The translations under genes were made by a program, and so were the position numbers. Shown here in pieces: positions 26,234 to 35,121 of a stretch of DNA of 64,000 nt; positions within the stretch are counted from its first letter, which is position 1, and each line of letters opens with the position of its first letter. The stretch comes from an uncultured Opitutia bacterium (GTDB lineage Bacteria; Verrucomicrobiota; Verrucomicrobiia; Opitutales; UBA953): assembly GCA_903919185.1 (NCBI GenBank), contig CAIXHF010000007.1, positions 62,001 through 126,000 of the forward strand. Direction: 5' to 3'. The notes under the pieces are model-generated. The model was not told the DNA's origin, did not search any database, and saw nothing but the letters and a program-made list of their open reading frames with translations.

Positions 26234-28504
26234 ATGGCCGAAAAACCCCAGAAGCCTGAGGAAGATCAGGACGATTCCGCTTCCCGCGGCCGTGGCTACG
26301 GAAACTACGGAAACTACGGAAACTATGGAGGGGCTTACGGTGGCGGCTACGGCGCTGGCTACGGGCAGGGCGGTTACGGTCGCTATGGCGTCAAGGAGGG
26401 TGGCAACCCGCTTTACGCGTATATTGCGATGCTGCGCGAGCGCTTTTGGTGGCTCATCTTGGCCGTGCTTCTGGGCGTCACCATCGCCTTAGTCCTCACC
26501 TATCAGACGATGCCAGAGTACCGTGCGATCGGTAAACTGCGCGTGTTCCGCATGGCGCCGGACGTGACGGTGAATAACACTGCGGCAAATAATAACTTCA
26601 ATATCACGACCAACGACGACTTCTATACCGCCGTCGAGTCCATGCGCAGCACAAGTATTATCGAAAGCGTGTCGCGCCAGCTCACGATTGACGAGAAGAA
26701 GCGCGTCATTGAGCCCTACCAGCAGGGCAATATCTTTAGCGGCCCGCTCTCCGAGCAGGAGGTTTTCGGCCGGCAACGGGTCGTCACCCCCTTGAAGTCG
26801 ACCTTCGTGGTCGCCGTCGAATTCACCCACCCGAACCGTGAACTGGCCCGGCAGGTGGCCAGTATCTTCTGTAAGGCTATCCAAAAGAATAGCGAAGACG
26901 AGCGCCTGACCATCACCAACCCGCTGGTCGAGAAGCTACGGAGCGAAATCGACCTGATCGAGGAACGCCTTCGTAAACTGTCTGATAAGCGAAGCGACCT
27001 CATCAAGAGCCAGAAACTCCTTTCGATTGCCAAGGACACGACGACGCTGAACACCGAACGTGGCGTGTTGGTCCGTAACCGCGAAGACGCCCGTAAGCAA
27101 ATTGATGAGTTGGAGATTATCTGGAAGCTGATCCTGGAGTATAAGAAGGCCAGCAAGGACCCCTATGATATCGCCCAAGTCCGCACGGATGAACGCGTCG
27201 CCGCCCTAGGTCCGAAGGTGACGGAACTGCGTGTGCTCGTGAGTACCATGGAGAAAAAATACACGGACGAGCACCCGACGCTCATCCAGACCCGGGCCCA
27301 GCTGGACCAGACCCAAAAGGAGCTGACGCAGGCGGTCGCTAACTCGGTCAATCGCATCCAAGCCTCCGTCCAGAACGCCCGTTCGAGCTACGACGCCATC
27401 GTCGCTAACCTCGAGCGCAAGGACGATGAAATCTATCGTCTGCAGGCCGCCAACAACGAGCTCGAGCGCGTCGACAAGGAAATCCGCGGGCAAGAGGAGT
27501 TTCTCGCCCGCCAGAAGCAAAACTACGAAGAACAGAAGCTCCGTTCTTCGACCTCCGGCACCAGCACTTCCATTAAGATCCAGGAGATGCCTTCCGTGGC
27601 CGATCGCCCGGTGAACAAGAATTACTACATGAACGCCTTGACCGGCATGGGACTCGGCCTCCTGGTCGGTTTCGGGCTCATCGTGCTGATGGGTTCCTTT
27701 GACGACCGTGTGAAGTCCGCCAAGGACGTGGAGATGGGCCTAGGTCTGCCTTTGCTTGGCACCGTGCCAAAGGTGACCGAAGCGGTGGGTCCGGATCGGG
27801 CGCTCTTGGCCCGCCAAGAGAAGGACAAGGTCGCGACCGAGGCCGTCCGGTCCATCTACTCCGCGATGAAGGTCAGCCCAGCGACGGCGAACAGCCGCGT
27901 CTTCTTGGTGACCTCCACGCGACCGGGCGAAGGCAAAACCTTCATCGCCACTAATCTGGCGCTCAGTTTTGCCCAACACGCGGAGCGCGTACTCGTCATC
28001 GATGCCGACTTGCGACTGCCCAATGTCGGTCCATCCCTTGGTTTCTCCGGCGACGGCGGCGTGAGCCGTTGGTTTAATGGCGAGATGACGTTGGACGAAG
28101 CCATCGTTCGCGACGTGGCTCCGGGCCTCGATGTCTTGCCCGTCGGCATGAGCTGCCGAAACCCGACGCAGGTTATTAATAACCCTAAATTCCTCGCCAT
28201 GTTGGACGAGGTGAAGACGCGTTATGACCGCGTCTTTATCGACTCCCCGCCGATTGGCGCCGTTTCGGACGCGTTGCACTTAGTCCCGAAGGTCGACGGG
28301 GTCATCTACGTGGTCCGCTTTAACCTCGTGCACATGCGTAATGCGGGCGCCTGCTTGGCCCGTTTGGCCGAGACGGGCGTGCCGATTTTGGGGGCAGTCC
28401 TGAACCGGATGTCTATCCGGATGGCCTCGGTCTATACGGATTCCTACGACCCGGCTAATAAGAAGTATTATATAGATACCCAAGATTCGGACTCGTCCGG
28501 CTGA
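26234..28504 (+). CDS. Wzc-like polysaccharide copolymerase and BY-type tyrosine kinase
   Basis: A 756-residue inner-membrane protein that would control chain length and export of a surface polysaccharide. Residues 21-52 are a Tyr/Gly-rich cytoplasmic tail with nine tyrosines. The first membrane helix is about residues 75-95 (FWWLILAVLLGVTIALVLTY), followed by a Wzz domain with coiled coil (about 240-430), the second helix about 465-485, and the kinase domain with Walker A STRPGEGKTF (about 557-566), Walker A' VLVIDADLRLP and Walker B VFIDSPP. The end has a tyrosine cluster (SVYTDSYDPANKKYYIDTQ), the usual autophosphorylation tail. No glycosyltransferase genes follow. The N-terminal tail is unusual for this family. 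Confidence 0.93.
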   Translation: MAEKPQKPEEDQDDSASRGRGYGNYGNYGNYGGAYGGGYGAGYGQGGYGRYGVKEGGNPLYAYIAMLRERFWWLILAVLLGVTIALVLTYQTMPEYRAIGKLRVFRMAPDVTVNNTAANNNFNITTNDDFYTAVESMRSTSIIESVSRQLTIDEKKRVIEPYQQGNIFSGPLSEQEVFGRQRVVTPLKSTFVVAVEFTHPNRELARQVASIFCKAIQKNSEDERLTITNPLVEKLRSEIDLIEERLRKLSDKRSDLIKSQKLLSIAKDTTTLNTERGVLVRNREDARKQIDELEIIWKLILEYKKASKDPYDIAQVRTDERVAALGPKVTELRVLVSTMEKKYTDEHPTLIQTRAQLDQTQKELTQAVANSVNRIQASVQNARSSYDAIVANLERKDDEIYRLQAANNELERVDKEIRGQEEFLARQKQNYEEQKLRSSTSGTSTSIKIQEMPSVADRPVNKNYYMNALTGMGLGLLVGFGLIVLMGSFDDRVKSAKDVEMGLGLPLLGTVPKVTEAVGPDRALLARQEKDKVATEAVRSIYSAMKVSPATANSRVFLVTSTRPGEGKTFIATNLALSFAQHAERVLVIDADLRLPNVGPSLGFSGDGGVSRWFNGEMTLDEAIVRDVAPGLDVLPVGMSCRNPTQVINNPKFLAMLDEVKTRYDRVFIDSPPIGAVSDALHLVPKVDGVIYVVRFNLVHMRNAGACLARLAETGVPILGAVLNRMSIRMASVYTDSYDPANKKYYIDTQDSDSSG

Positions 28505-28539
28505 GCCCTTGCGGTTTCAATGAGCGGGTCGTCCTCCCC

Positions 28540-29313
28540 ATGCGTTCCTTCCTTCTCTTGGCTTTGGGCTTTGCTTGTGTCGGCTGTGAAACCGTCCCGG
28601 GTACGGGCCGATCACAGCTCAACTTCGTCAGTAACTCCGAAGTCGCCAGTATGGCGGCCGGGGAATTCTCTAAGATGAAGAAGCTCCCGAACGATTCGCG
28701 ACTTACCCAGATTCGTCGGGTCGGCCTAAGCATCGTCGCCGTCGCTCGCAAGGAAGACAAAAATGGCGTTCTCCCACCCGCCAACCAGTGGCAGTTCGCC
28801 GTCATCGACGATAAGTCGCCGAACGCTTTTGCGATGCCTGGAGGCAAAATCGGCTTCAATGTTGGGATGTTCCCCTATGCCAGCACTGACGATGATATCG
28901 CGGTGATCCTCGGTCATGAAGTGTCTCACGTGCTCTGCCAGCATAGTAGCGAACGCATTTCCCAAGGTCTACTGGTCCAGTTAGGTGCCGTTACGGTGGA
29001 CGAGGCGACCAAGAATAAGTCGGCGCAGACCCGGCAGGCGTGGATGGCCGGTTTCGGCCTCGGTAGCCAGTTTGGTCTCCTCCTGCCGTTCAGCCGTTCG
29101 CATGAGTCGGAGGCCGATCACCTCGGCCTAACCTTTATGGCTCGTGCGGGCTATAATCCCGAAGCCGCCCCTGCTTTCTGGCAGCGCTTTGCTAAGGCCG
29201 GCGGGAATAAGCCACCAGAGTTTTTCTCGACGCACCCTGCGGACGACACGCGCGTGCGCCAGCTACAGGCCTGGATGCCTGAAGCGAAGGCACAAGCCCC
29301 GAAGAAGCCTTAA
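28540..29313 (+). CDS. M48 family metalloprotease, probable lipoprotein
   Basis: A 257-residue zinc metalloprotease of the BepA/LoiP/YcaL type acting on envelope proteins in the periplasm. The N-terminus MRSFLLLALGFACVGC ends in a cysteine (residue 16) that is probably lipidated, though Cys at the -3 position is atypical. The zinc motif HEVSH (in LGHEVSHVLCQHSSER, about 127-131) and the third ligand in SHESEADHLGLTFMARAGY are present. It starts 35 bases after the Wzc-like gene and may be transcribed with it. It faces sppA, another envelope protease, whose end is 6 bases away. Confidence 0.88.
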   Translation: MRSFLLLALGFACVGCETVPGTGRSQLNFVSNSEVASMAAGEFSKMKKLPNDSRLTQIRRVGLSIVAVARKEDKNGVLPPANQWQFAVIDDKSPNAFAMPGGKIGFNVGMFPYASTDDDIAVILGHEVSHVLCQHSSERISQGLLVQLGAVTVDEATKNKSAQTRQAWMAGFGLGSQFGLLLPFSRSHESEADHLGLTFMARAGYNPEAAPAFWQRFAKAGGNKPPEFFSTHPADDTRVRQLQAWMPEAKAQAPKKP

Positions 29314-29319
29314 GCGGGC

Positions 29320-31128
29320 TTAGCGGCCGGCTCCGCGGACGGGGCAGGACAGGTAGACGCCGCGCGGATCGTTCAACGAGCGGATAGCCTTGAGGGTTTC
29401 CGCATGGCTCTTGAGGAAGAGCAGGGCAGGGTCCTTTGACTGGGCCCGTGCAAACAGTGGCATCTCGTTACCGTCTTCGGAAAGTAGCTTCTGGAGGATG
29501 TTTTCGCGCCCCGAGTGCAGGGCCGGCACCTGGATGATTTCGGCGTCCTTAATCTTCGCGAGCTCCTTGGCTTCGCGGATGGCGTCGCGGAGACCGCCGA
29601 ACTTATCGACGAGGTGGTTTTCGCGGGCGTTGAGGCCCAGCCAGACCCGCCCTTGGGCAATCTCATGGACATTGTCGCGTTCCATCTTGCGGCCTTCGCT
29701 GACGACTTTGAGGAAGTCTTCGTAGACGCTATCCACGGTGGCCTGCACGACGGCCATCTCTTCAGGCGTCGCGACGTGGTCCATGTCGAAGAGGTTAGCG
29801 TAGCGGTTGGTCTTCACGCCGTCGGTACCGAGGTTCACCTTCTTGGCGAGTTCCTGATAGTTGAAATGTAGGCCGAAGACGCCGATGGAGCCCGTGATCG
29901 TCGAGGGGTCGGCCATGATCACAGAGCCACGGGCGGCGATATAGTAGCCGCCGCTGGCCGCGAGGTCGCCCATGGAGACGACCACAGGGATACCCTTGTC
30001 GCGGAGCAGGCCGACTTCTCGCGCGATGATGTCGCTCGCGAAGGCCGAGCCGCCTGGGCTGTTCACGCGCAGCACCACGGCACGCAGGAGCGGGTCGGCG
30101 CGGAGCTCACGGAGGTCGCGGGCCAAGCGGTCGCCACCGATATCACCACTGCCGCCCCAGCCATCGACGATTTCGCCTTCGGCGTAGACGATGGCGATGC
30201 GTTCGCCGCGGTGCGGGAATTGGACCTTATGGGCGTATTTAGCCAAGGAAATCTGGCGGAAGGATGTCCCTGATTCGTCGGGGCCTGCGCCAACCTTACG
30301 GAGTTCGGTGATGAGTTGGTCGCGCTGGAGGATGCCATCCACCAGCTTGAGGGTTTTTGCCTTTTCGGCGTTATAGATGCCGGCTTCATCGGCCGCACGG
30401 CGGAGCGAGGCCGTCGTGACTTTACGGGAAAGCGCCACGTCGTTCAGTAGCTTGTTCCAGACGCCATTGAGGAGGAGTTCGGTTTGTTCGCGGGCTGGGT
30501 CGCTCATCTTACCGCCAATGTAGGGTTCGACGGCAGATTTGTATTTGCCGACCTTGGTGACTTGGACGCCGACACCGAGCAGCTTGAGCGTTTCGCCGTA
30601 ATACATGTGGTAAGACGCCAAGCCCTTGAGTTCGACTTCGCTCGCTGGGTGCATGTAAATCTTGTCTGCGGCGCTGGTGAGGTAGTATTCGCGTTGGGAG
30701 GTATTCTCAACCCAGCCGATGACGGGTTTCTTGCTTTCCTTGAACTTGACGATGGCTTGGCGTAGTTCGTTGAGCTGAACGATACCCGCTTCGATTTCTC
30801 CGGCAATAAGCAGACCCACGACGTTGTTATCCTTGGCGGCGAGGTCGATAGCTTCTAACGCACGGAGGAGGTCTACTTCGGGCAGCGGGCTGCCACCGAG
30901 TATAGAGCTGAGGCCGGGTGTCCCGTGAGCGGGGGTGTCGTTGATCGCCAGCCCATTGCCGATGACGAGCATCGTCTTGGGCTTCATGGCCACGGGGCTC
31001 GATTCGGGTTGGCTACCCGAGGAGCTGACGAGACCCACCATGAGCACGAACATCAGGAAGCAAAGTCCGAGTCCGGCGATGAAGGTGCCGACGGCAGAGG
31101 CGAGGACTGATTTGAAGAATTCTTTCAT
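29320..31128 (-). CDS. sppA: signal peptide peptidase SppA, 67-kDa type
   Basis: A 602-residue, two-repeat SppA, matching the E. coli long form. An N-terminal anchor (about residues 10-35, AVGTFIAGLGLCFLMFVLMV) holds it to the inner membrane. The serine nucleophile lies in SMGDLAASGGYYIAA of the C-terminal repeat, and the lysine general base is in SAADKIYMHPASEVELKG of the N-terminal repeat, the split Ser/Lys dyad expected for this form. It clips signal peptides left in the membrane. The start methionine is the first in frame, and the gene is divergent from the next one by 137 bases. Confidence 0.93.
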   Translation of the reverse strand: MKEFFKSVLASAVGTFIAGLGLCFLMFVLMVGLVSSSGSQPESSPVAMKPKTMLVIGNGLAINDTPAHGTPGLSSILGGSPLPEVDLLRALEAIDLAAKDNNVVGLLIAGEIEAGIVQLNELRQAIVKFKESKKPVIGWVENTSQREYYLTSAADKIYMHPASEVELKGLASYHMYYGETLKLLGVGVQVTKVGKYKSAVEPYIGGKMSDPAREQTELLLNGVWNKLLNDVALSRKVTTASLRRAADEAGIYNAEKAKTLKLVDGILQRDQLITELRKVGAGPDESGTSFRQISLAKYAHKVQFPHRGERIAIVYAEGEIVDGWGGSGDIGGDRLARDLRELRADPLLRAVVLRVNSPGGSAFASDIIAREVGLLRDKGIPVVVSMGDLAASGGYYIAARGSVIMADPSTITGSIGVFGLHFNYQELAKKVNLGTDGVKTNRYANLFDMDHVATPEEMAVVQATVDSVYEDFLKVVSEGRKMERDNVHEIAQGRVWLGLNARENHLVDKFGGLRDAIREAKELAKIKDAEIIQVPALHSGRENILQKLLSEDGNEMPLFARAQSKDPALLFLKSHAETLKAIRSLNDPRGVYLSCPVRGAGR

Positions 31129-31265
31129 GGGATAACAGAGAGCGGTGTGCGGGGAGGAATTTATCTACCACTGTGCCTGGCTACTCGTAGTTCGCCAATC
31201 CAAAGTCGCCATTTTGTCACCCCTTTCCGCTGGTTTCCGTCGCTAGAGGGGGTTACCATTCCGAT

Positions 31266-32714
31266 ATGTCCGAGAATACTCATGAACAGCCCGGCGCAGT
31301 GACCGCTCGAAAAGCGCTGGCCATCAACCTGGACCGTTCCGCCTACGGGGTCTTCGCGGAAATCGGTGCTGGTCAGGAAGTCGTCCGGCATTTCTTCAAG
31401 GCGGGCGGCGCCTCGGGGACGGTCGCCAAGAGTATGTCTGCTTACGACATGCGGATCAGCGATGCCATCTATGGTCACCCCCAGCGCTATGTCTCGCGCG
31501 AACGCCTCGAGCAGATGATGGGGCATGAGTATGGCTTGTTGGTTGATCGCCTCGCCACCGAGCGCGGCGCCCAGACCCGTTTTTTTGCTTTTGCTGACAC
31601 CGTGGCCACGACGCCGCACGATGGCAAAGGGCAGGGGCATTCCTGGATGGGCATGCGCTTTCAGTCGGAGCCGGGGGCGGCACCGAGCGACGTTATTCTG
31701 CACCTGCGCCTGTGGGATCGTGACGCTGGCCACCAGCAGGACGCACTCGGGATGGTCGGCGTGAACCTTATTCACGCGGCCTTACACCAGCGCTCTTCCA
31801 TCGATGAATTCGTGCAGGCCATCATCGAGGACGTCGGGGCTGGTCGGGTGGAGGTAGACTTTGCGCATTTCAGCGGGCCGGCCTTTCCTGGCTTCGATAA
31901 CCGTACGGCCTTGGTCCGGCTGGTGCGCCGCGGGCTCACCGATGCGGTGTTGTTCGATGAGCGCGGCCTCCCGGCCGTGGCGGGTGAGTTCTTTTACAAG
32001 AAGTCCGTCTTGGTCGCCCGTGGCACCTTCCGGCCCTTATCCTTGGTCAATGAAGACATGATCAGCTGCGCCCAGCGCGCGCAGCCACCGAGCGCTGACA
32101 CTATTACGCTCTACGAAATGTGCGTGGGCCAAGAAAGTGCTTCCGAAGAGGAAATCGTCGCGCGCATCGGCCTAGTGGCCGCGGTGGGCCGACCTTTACT
32201 GGTGACTCGTCATCGTGGCTGGTATCGCCTGCCCGCCTACTTTCGTCTGCACACGGCGGGGGAGGTGACATTAATCGCGGGCATGAACAACCTCGTGGAC
32301 CTCTTCAATCCTGCGCACTACACGCATCTCGAAGGCGGCGTGCTCGAGGCTTGCGGGCGTCTATTTAAGGATGGCGTTAAGGTCATGGTTTACCCGATGC
32401 GCGGGGACCAGCTGCGTCGGCTGATTTCGGATCCGGTCGCCTGCTTGGTTTGTTTTCCGGAAACCTATCAGGTCGCCCTCGATGCAGTCGTCACGGCGGC
32501 CGACGTGCAGGTCCGGCCCAAAGTCGCTGGCCTCTTTGAACACCTCCGTAATAATGGTTTCCTCATCCCCATCACGGGGGCCAGCCCCGCCGCCTTGGCT
32601 TGCCAGCCGCGCACCTTGGCGGAGCGCATCCGCCAGGGGTTTGTGGGCTGGGAGAAGGAAGTGCCGCCGGCAGTGGCGGTGGAAATTAAGCGTTCGAAAC
32701 TGTGGTTTTCCTGA
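31266..32714 (+). CDS. conserved protein of unknown function (IGAGQEV family)
   Basis: A 482-residue, apparently cytoplasmic protein without signal peptide or membrane helices. The N-terminal block FAEIGAGQEVVRHFFKAGG, followed by SGTVAKSMSAYDMRISDAIYG and RYVSRERLEQMM, is one I recognise from Planctomycetes, cyanobacteria and other Verrucomicrobiota, where automatic pipelines have attached conflicting names such as TonB-dependent receptor or nicotinate-nucleotide adenylyltransferase. Nothing in the sequence supports either: there is no barrel, no TonB box and no nucleotidyl-transferase HxGH motif. It stands between sppA and a small membrane-protein gene. I do not know its function. Confidence 0.8.
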   Translation: MSENTHEQPGAVTARKALAINLDRSAYGVFAEIGAGQEVVRHFFKAGGASGTVAKSMSAYDMRISDAIYGHPQRYVSRERLEQMMGHEYGLLVDRLATERGAQTRFFAFADTVATTPHDGKGQGHSWMGMRFQSEPGAAPSDVILHLRLWDRDAGHQQDALGMVGVNLIHAALHQRSSIDEFVQAIIEDVGAGRVEVDFAHFSGPAFPGFDNRTALVRLVRRGLTDAVLFDERGLPAVAGEFFYKKSVLVARGTFRPLSLVNEDMISCAQRAQPPSADTITLYEMCVGQESASEEEIVARIGLVAAVGRPLLVTRHRGWYRLPAYFRLHTAGEVTLIAGMNNLVDLFNPAHYTHLEGGVLEACGRLFKDGVKVMVYPMRGDQLRRLISDPVACLVCFPETYQVALDAVVTAADVQVRPKVAGLFEHLRNNGFLIPITGASPAALACQPRTLAERIRQGFVGWEKEVPPAVAVEIKRSKLWFS

Positions 32715-32772
32715 GTTAAACGACGGCCGGAGGTTGCAGGCGCACCGGAAGCCCTCACGGTGAAAGCCTCTT

Positions 32773-33378
32773 ATGGTGCCTTTGCCGTCTTCCTTACCCG
32801 CTGAATCTGACACGGAACTCTCGCTGTCAGTCGAGCGTGCCTATCGGGAAGTCGTGGTCGTCGATCGGCTGGGGGCCCTCTGGTCGCTGATTTTGGCGAA
32901 ATGCTTTTTGGCGCAGTGGGCGATTGATAAGTTCGTCATGCCGATCAGCGGACTCCGTTACATCTGGTCCCTGACGTTGGCGATGGCCGTCATCGCCACG
33001 GTGCTTTATCTCCGCGCCCACCGCGCCCAGTTTGCACTCTTCCCGCATCAGTTTCGGGTCAGCTCCGCGATCTTAGGCGGTTTGTTGGTCGCCCAAGGTT
33101 TTCTGCTCTACACGCATTTGGTCCTTGGGCATCTCTCCGCGGCGGCGACCGCTGGGTTGGCCGCGGCCCTCTTCGGCGCTTGGTCGCTTGCTCGGGCTGG
33201 CCTGAAGCGGGCACCGGAACCCTTGGTGGGTGCCTTGCTCTGGTGGGGCTTGGCGGCGACCGCCTTGACCGGCGTTAACGCCGATGCGCTCCTGTGGGTC
33301 GGCCTCGGTTTCTTCTTTGCGCAAGCCCTCCCGGGCTTCATGTTGGCCCGTCGCCTCGAACGCTCGGCCCGAATCTGA
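32773..33378 (+). CDS. small multi-pass membrane protein, unknown
   Basis: A 201-residue protein with about five hydrophobic segments (around residues 35-50, 62-80, 95-117, 122-140, 155-192). The N-terminus is acidic and cytoplasm-like. There are no recognised domain motifs. It follows the conserved unknown gene by 58 bases and could share its transcript. Its stop is one base from the stop of the convergent LysR gene. The start used is the ATG at MVPLPSSLP; no strong Shine-Dalgarno sequence is present. Confidence 0.6.
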   Translation: MVPLPSSLPAESDTELSLSVERAYREVVVVDRLGALWSLILAKCFLAQWAIDKFVMPISGLRYIWSLTLAMAVIATVLYLRAHRAQFALFPHQFRVSSAILGGLLVAQGFLLYTHLVLGHLSAAATAGLAAALFGAWSLARAGLKRAPEPLVGALLWWGLAATALTGVNADALLWVGLGFFFAQALPGFMLARRLERSARI

Positions 33379-33379
33379 C

Positions 33380-34285
33380 TTAGGCGACTTCGGCGCTTTT
33401 ACCGTTCAGTCCGTTGAGCATGAGTGCCATGAAGCGCTTCATGGCTGGGGTCAGGACGCGTCCTTTACGGTGTAGGATAGCCAAGGGGCGAGCCACGCGC
33501 CGGTCGCGGAGGCGTAACTTCACGAGCGTGCCTTGCTCGATCTCGGATCGAATAGTGCCTTCGGGGACGAGCGCCACGCCGGCATCGACTTCCACCGCGC
33601 GCTTGAGCGTCTCGATATTGTCGAACTCCATCGTCGGTTCGAGCTCGATACGCTGCTCGCGGAAGAATTGGTCGAGTGCCTTGCGGGTCGGGATATCCTG
33701 GTCGAAACCGATGAACTTACAGCCCTGCAGATCGGCGAGATCGATTTCCTTTTTCGAGGCGAGCTTGTGCTTGGGGGCGCAGATGGCGACGAGCTGGTCT
33801 TCCATGAAAGGAATGATTTCCACTTGGCGATATTTCTGTGGGAAGGCCACGAGGCCGAAATCGACGGCGCTCGAGACGACGTCTTCGTAGACAAGGTTCG
33901 AGCGACGGTATTCGATGCGCACATTGACGTGGGGGAACTCCTGCATGAAGCGCTTCACGTAGGGGGGCAGTTCATGGAGGCCGATCGAGACGATGGTAGA
34001 GACGTGAACGGTGCCGCTGACGACCTTACGCATTTCCTGCATCTCGCTGGCGACCTGTTCGTAGCGGTTCAGGATGTCCTTGGAGGCTTCGTACAGGCTC
34101 CGGCCTTCGCGGGTGAGGCGAAACTGCTTCTGGCTGCGGTCCACGATGAGGACGTTGAAATGCTTCTCCATTGACCGGAGTTGCTGGCTGACGGCCGACT
34201 GGGTGATGGCGTTCAGCTTGGCGGCCTTCGAAAAGCTTTCGTTGTCGACCAGGTCCCGGAAAATCTTGAGGTTCTCGATGTGCAT
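33380..34285 (-). CDS. LysR-family transcriptional regulator
   Basis: A 301-residue regulator. The winged helix-turn-helix occupies residues 1-60 (MHIENLKIFRDLVDNESFSK, then ITQSAVSQQLRSMEKHF), followed by the linker helix and a periplasmic-binding-protein-like sensor domain from about residue 90 (TVHVSTIVSIGLHELPPYVK; GVALVPEGTIRSE). The ligand is unknown; the sensor resembles the CysB/Cbl/CbbR group only in general terms. The frame can be extended 37 codons upstream to a TTG, but that sequence is promoter-like and homologues start at MHIENL. It is divergent from yggS, with a palindrome in between. Confidence 0.92.
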   Translation of the reverse strand: MHIENLKIFRDLVDNESFSKAAKLNAITQSAVSQQLRSMEKHFNVLIVDRSQKQFRLTREGRSLYEASKDILNRYEQVASEMQEMRKVVSGTVHVSTIVSIGLHELPPYVKRFMQEFPHVNVRIEYRRSNLVYEDVVSSAVDFGLVAFPQKYRQVEIIPFMEDQLVAICAPKHKLASKKEIDLADLQGCKFIGFDQDIPTRKALDQFFREQRIELEPTMEFDNIETLKRAVEVDAGVALVPEGTIRSEIEQGTLVKLRLRDRRVARPLAILHRKGRVLTPAMKRFMALMLNGLNGKSAEVA

Positions 34286-34296
34286 GGTGAGCGTTC

Positions 34297-34314
34297 TTAG
34301 ATTACTAAATCTAA
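34297..34314 (-). promoter_or_regulatory. palindrome upstream of the LysR gene
   Basis: TTAGAT and ATCTAA form perfect 6-bp arms around a 6-base spacer (TACTAA), 12 bases before the LysR start and about 110 bases before yggS. The T-N11-A arrangement with dyad symmetry is what LysR-type proteins bind, so autoregulation is a reasonable guess. Confidence 0.4.
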
Positions 34315-34422
34315 TGGAAAGTGCCTTCAAGTGTAGAAGGGCTAATTCAGAGCTCAAAATCGACTGTTTTAAACGAATAGCAGGCGTTGACTCCAAGGAG
34401 TTAGGGTGTTCATACTGCTCAA

Positions 34423-35121
34423 ATGGTCACCTACGACCAGTTTACCACCCATTGCGAGGCTGTTTTGGGGCGAATGGCTCAGGCCTGCCAGGCTTGCGGG
34501 CGCTCACCGTCTTCGGTGCGGCTGTTGCCGGTAACCAAAACCCATCCCTTTGAAGCCGCCGAATATGCCCACCGCTTTGGTTTGGCGGCCGTGGGGGAGA
34601 ATCGGGTGCAAGAGGCCCAAGTAAAGCGTCCTCAGTCGCCCGCTGGGCTGCGTTGGGAGCTGATTGGGCACCTCCAGTCTAACAAAGCGAAACAGGCCCT
34701 CCAAGCCTTCGACGTGCTGCAATCCGTCGATTCTGCTGAATTGGCTGCTCGCTTGGGACGTATCGCCACCGACCTCGGCCTGACTCGCGAGGTTTATGTG
34801 CAGGTTAACTCTGGGGACGACCCCGCTAAGTTCGGGTGCGACCTAGCCGAGGCCCCCGCGGTGCTCGAGGCCTTGCTGCCCCACCGGTCCCTCAACGTCG
34901 TTGGGCTCATGGCCATCGCCCCGCTGTCAGATGATCCGGCGGTCGCCCGGCGGACCTTCGCCGAGCTGCGCCGTTGTCGGGACGACCTGGAGACGCGCTT
35001 CGGCGTGAAGTTGCCCGAGCTTTCGATGGGTATGAGCGGTGACCTTGAAATCGCCATCGCCGAGGGTTCGACGTGCGTCCGCGTCGGCTCCGCCCTCTAC
35101 GGCTCTCGCCCGGTGTTATGA
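34423..35121 (+). CDS. yggS: PLP homeostasis protein (YggS/PROSC family)
   Basis: A 232-residue single-domain PLP-binding protein with the fold type III barrel of the alanine racemase N-terminal domain but no second domain. The PLP lysine lies in LLPVTKTHPF (about residue 36). The segments GENRVQEAQVK, WELIGHLQSNKAK, SVDS and LSMGMSGDLEIAI then VRVGSALYG are family hallmarks. Members buffer free PLP and affect amino-acid and keto-acid balance; no enzymatic activity is established. Its stop codon overlaps the recN start (ATGA), indicating translational coupling. Confidence 0.93.
   Translation: MVTYDQFTTHCEAVLGRMAQACQACGRSPSSVRLLPVTKTHPFEAAEYAHRFGLAAVGENRVQEAQVKRPQSPAGLRWELIGHLQSNKAKQALQAFDVLQSVDSAELAARLGRIATDLGLTREVYVQVNSGDDPAKFGCDLAEAPAVLEALLPHRSLNVVGLMAIAPLSDDPAVARRTFAELRRCRDDLETRFGVKLPELSMGMSGDLEIAIAEGSTCVRVGSALYGSRPVL

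Noticed and set aside
32773-33378. Transporter identity for the five-helix protein after the conserved unknown gene
   Set aside because: No family signature; hydrophobicity alone does not justify a function.
34286-34396. Upstream extension of the LysR protein by 37 residues
   Set aside because: Begins at TTG, contains promoter-like palindromic DNA, and LysR family members start at the MHIENL helix.
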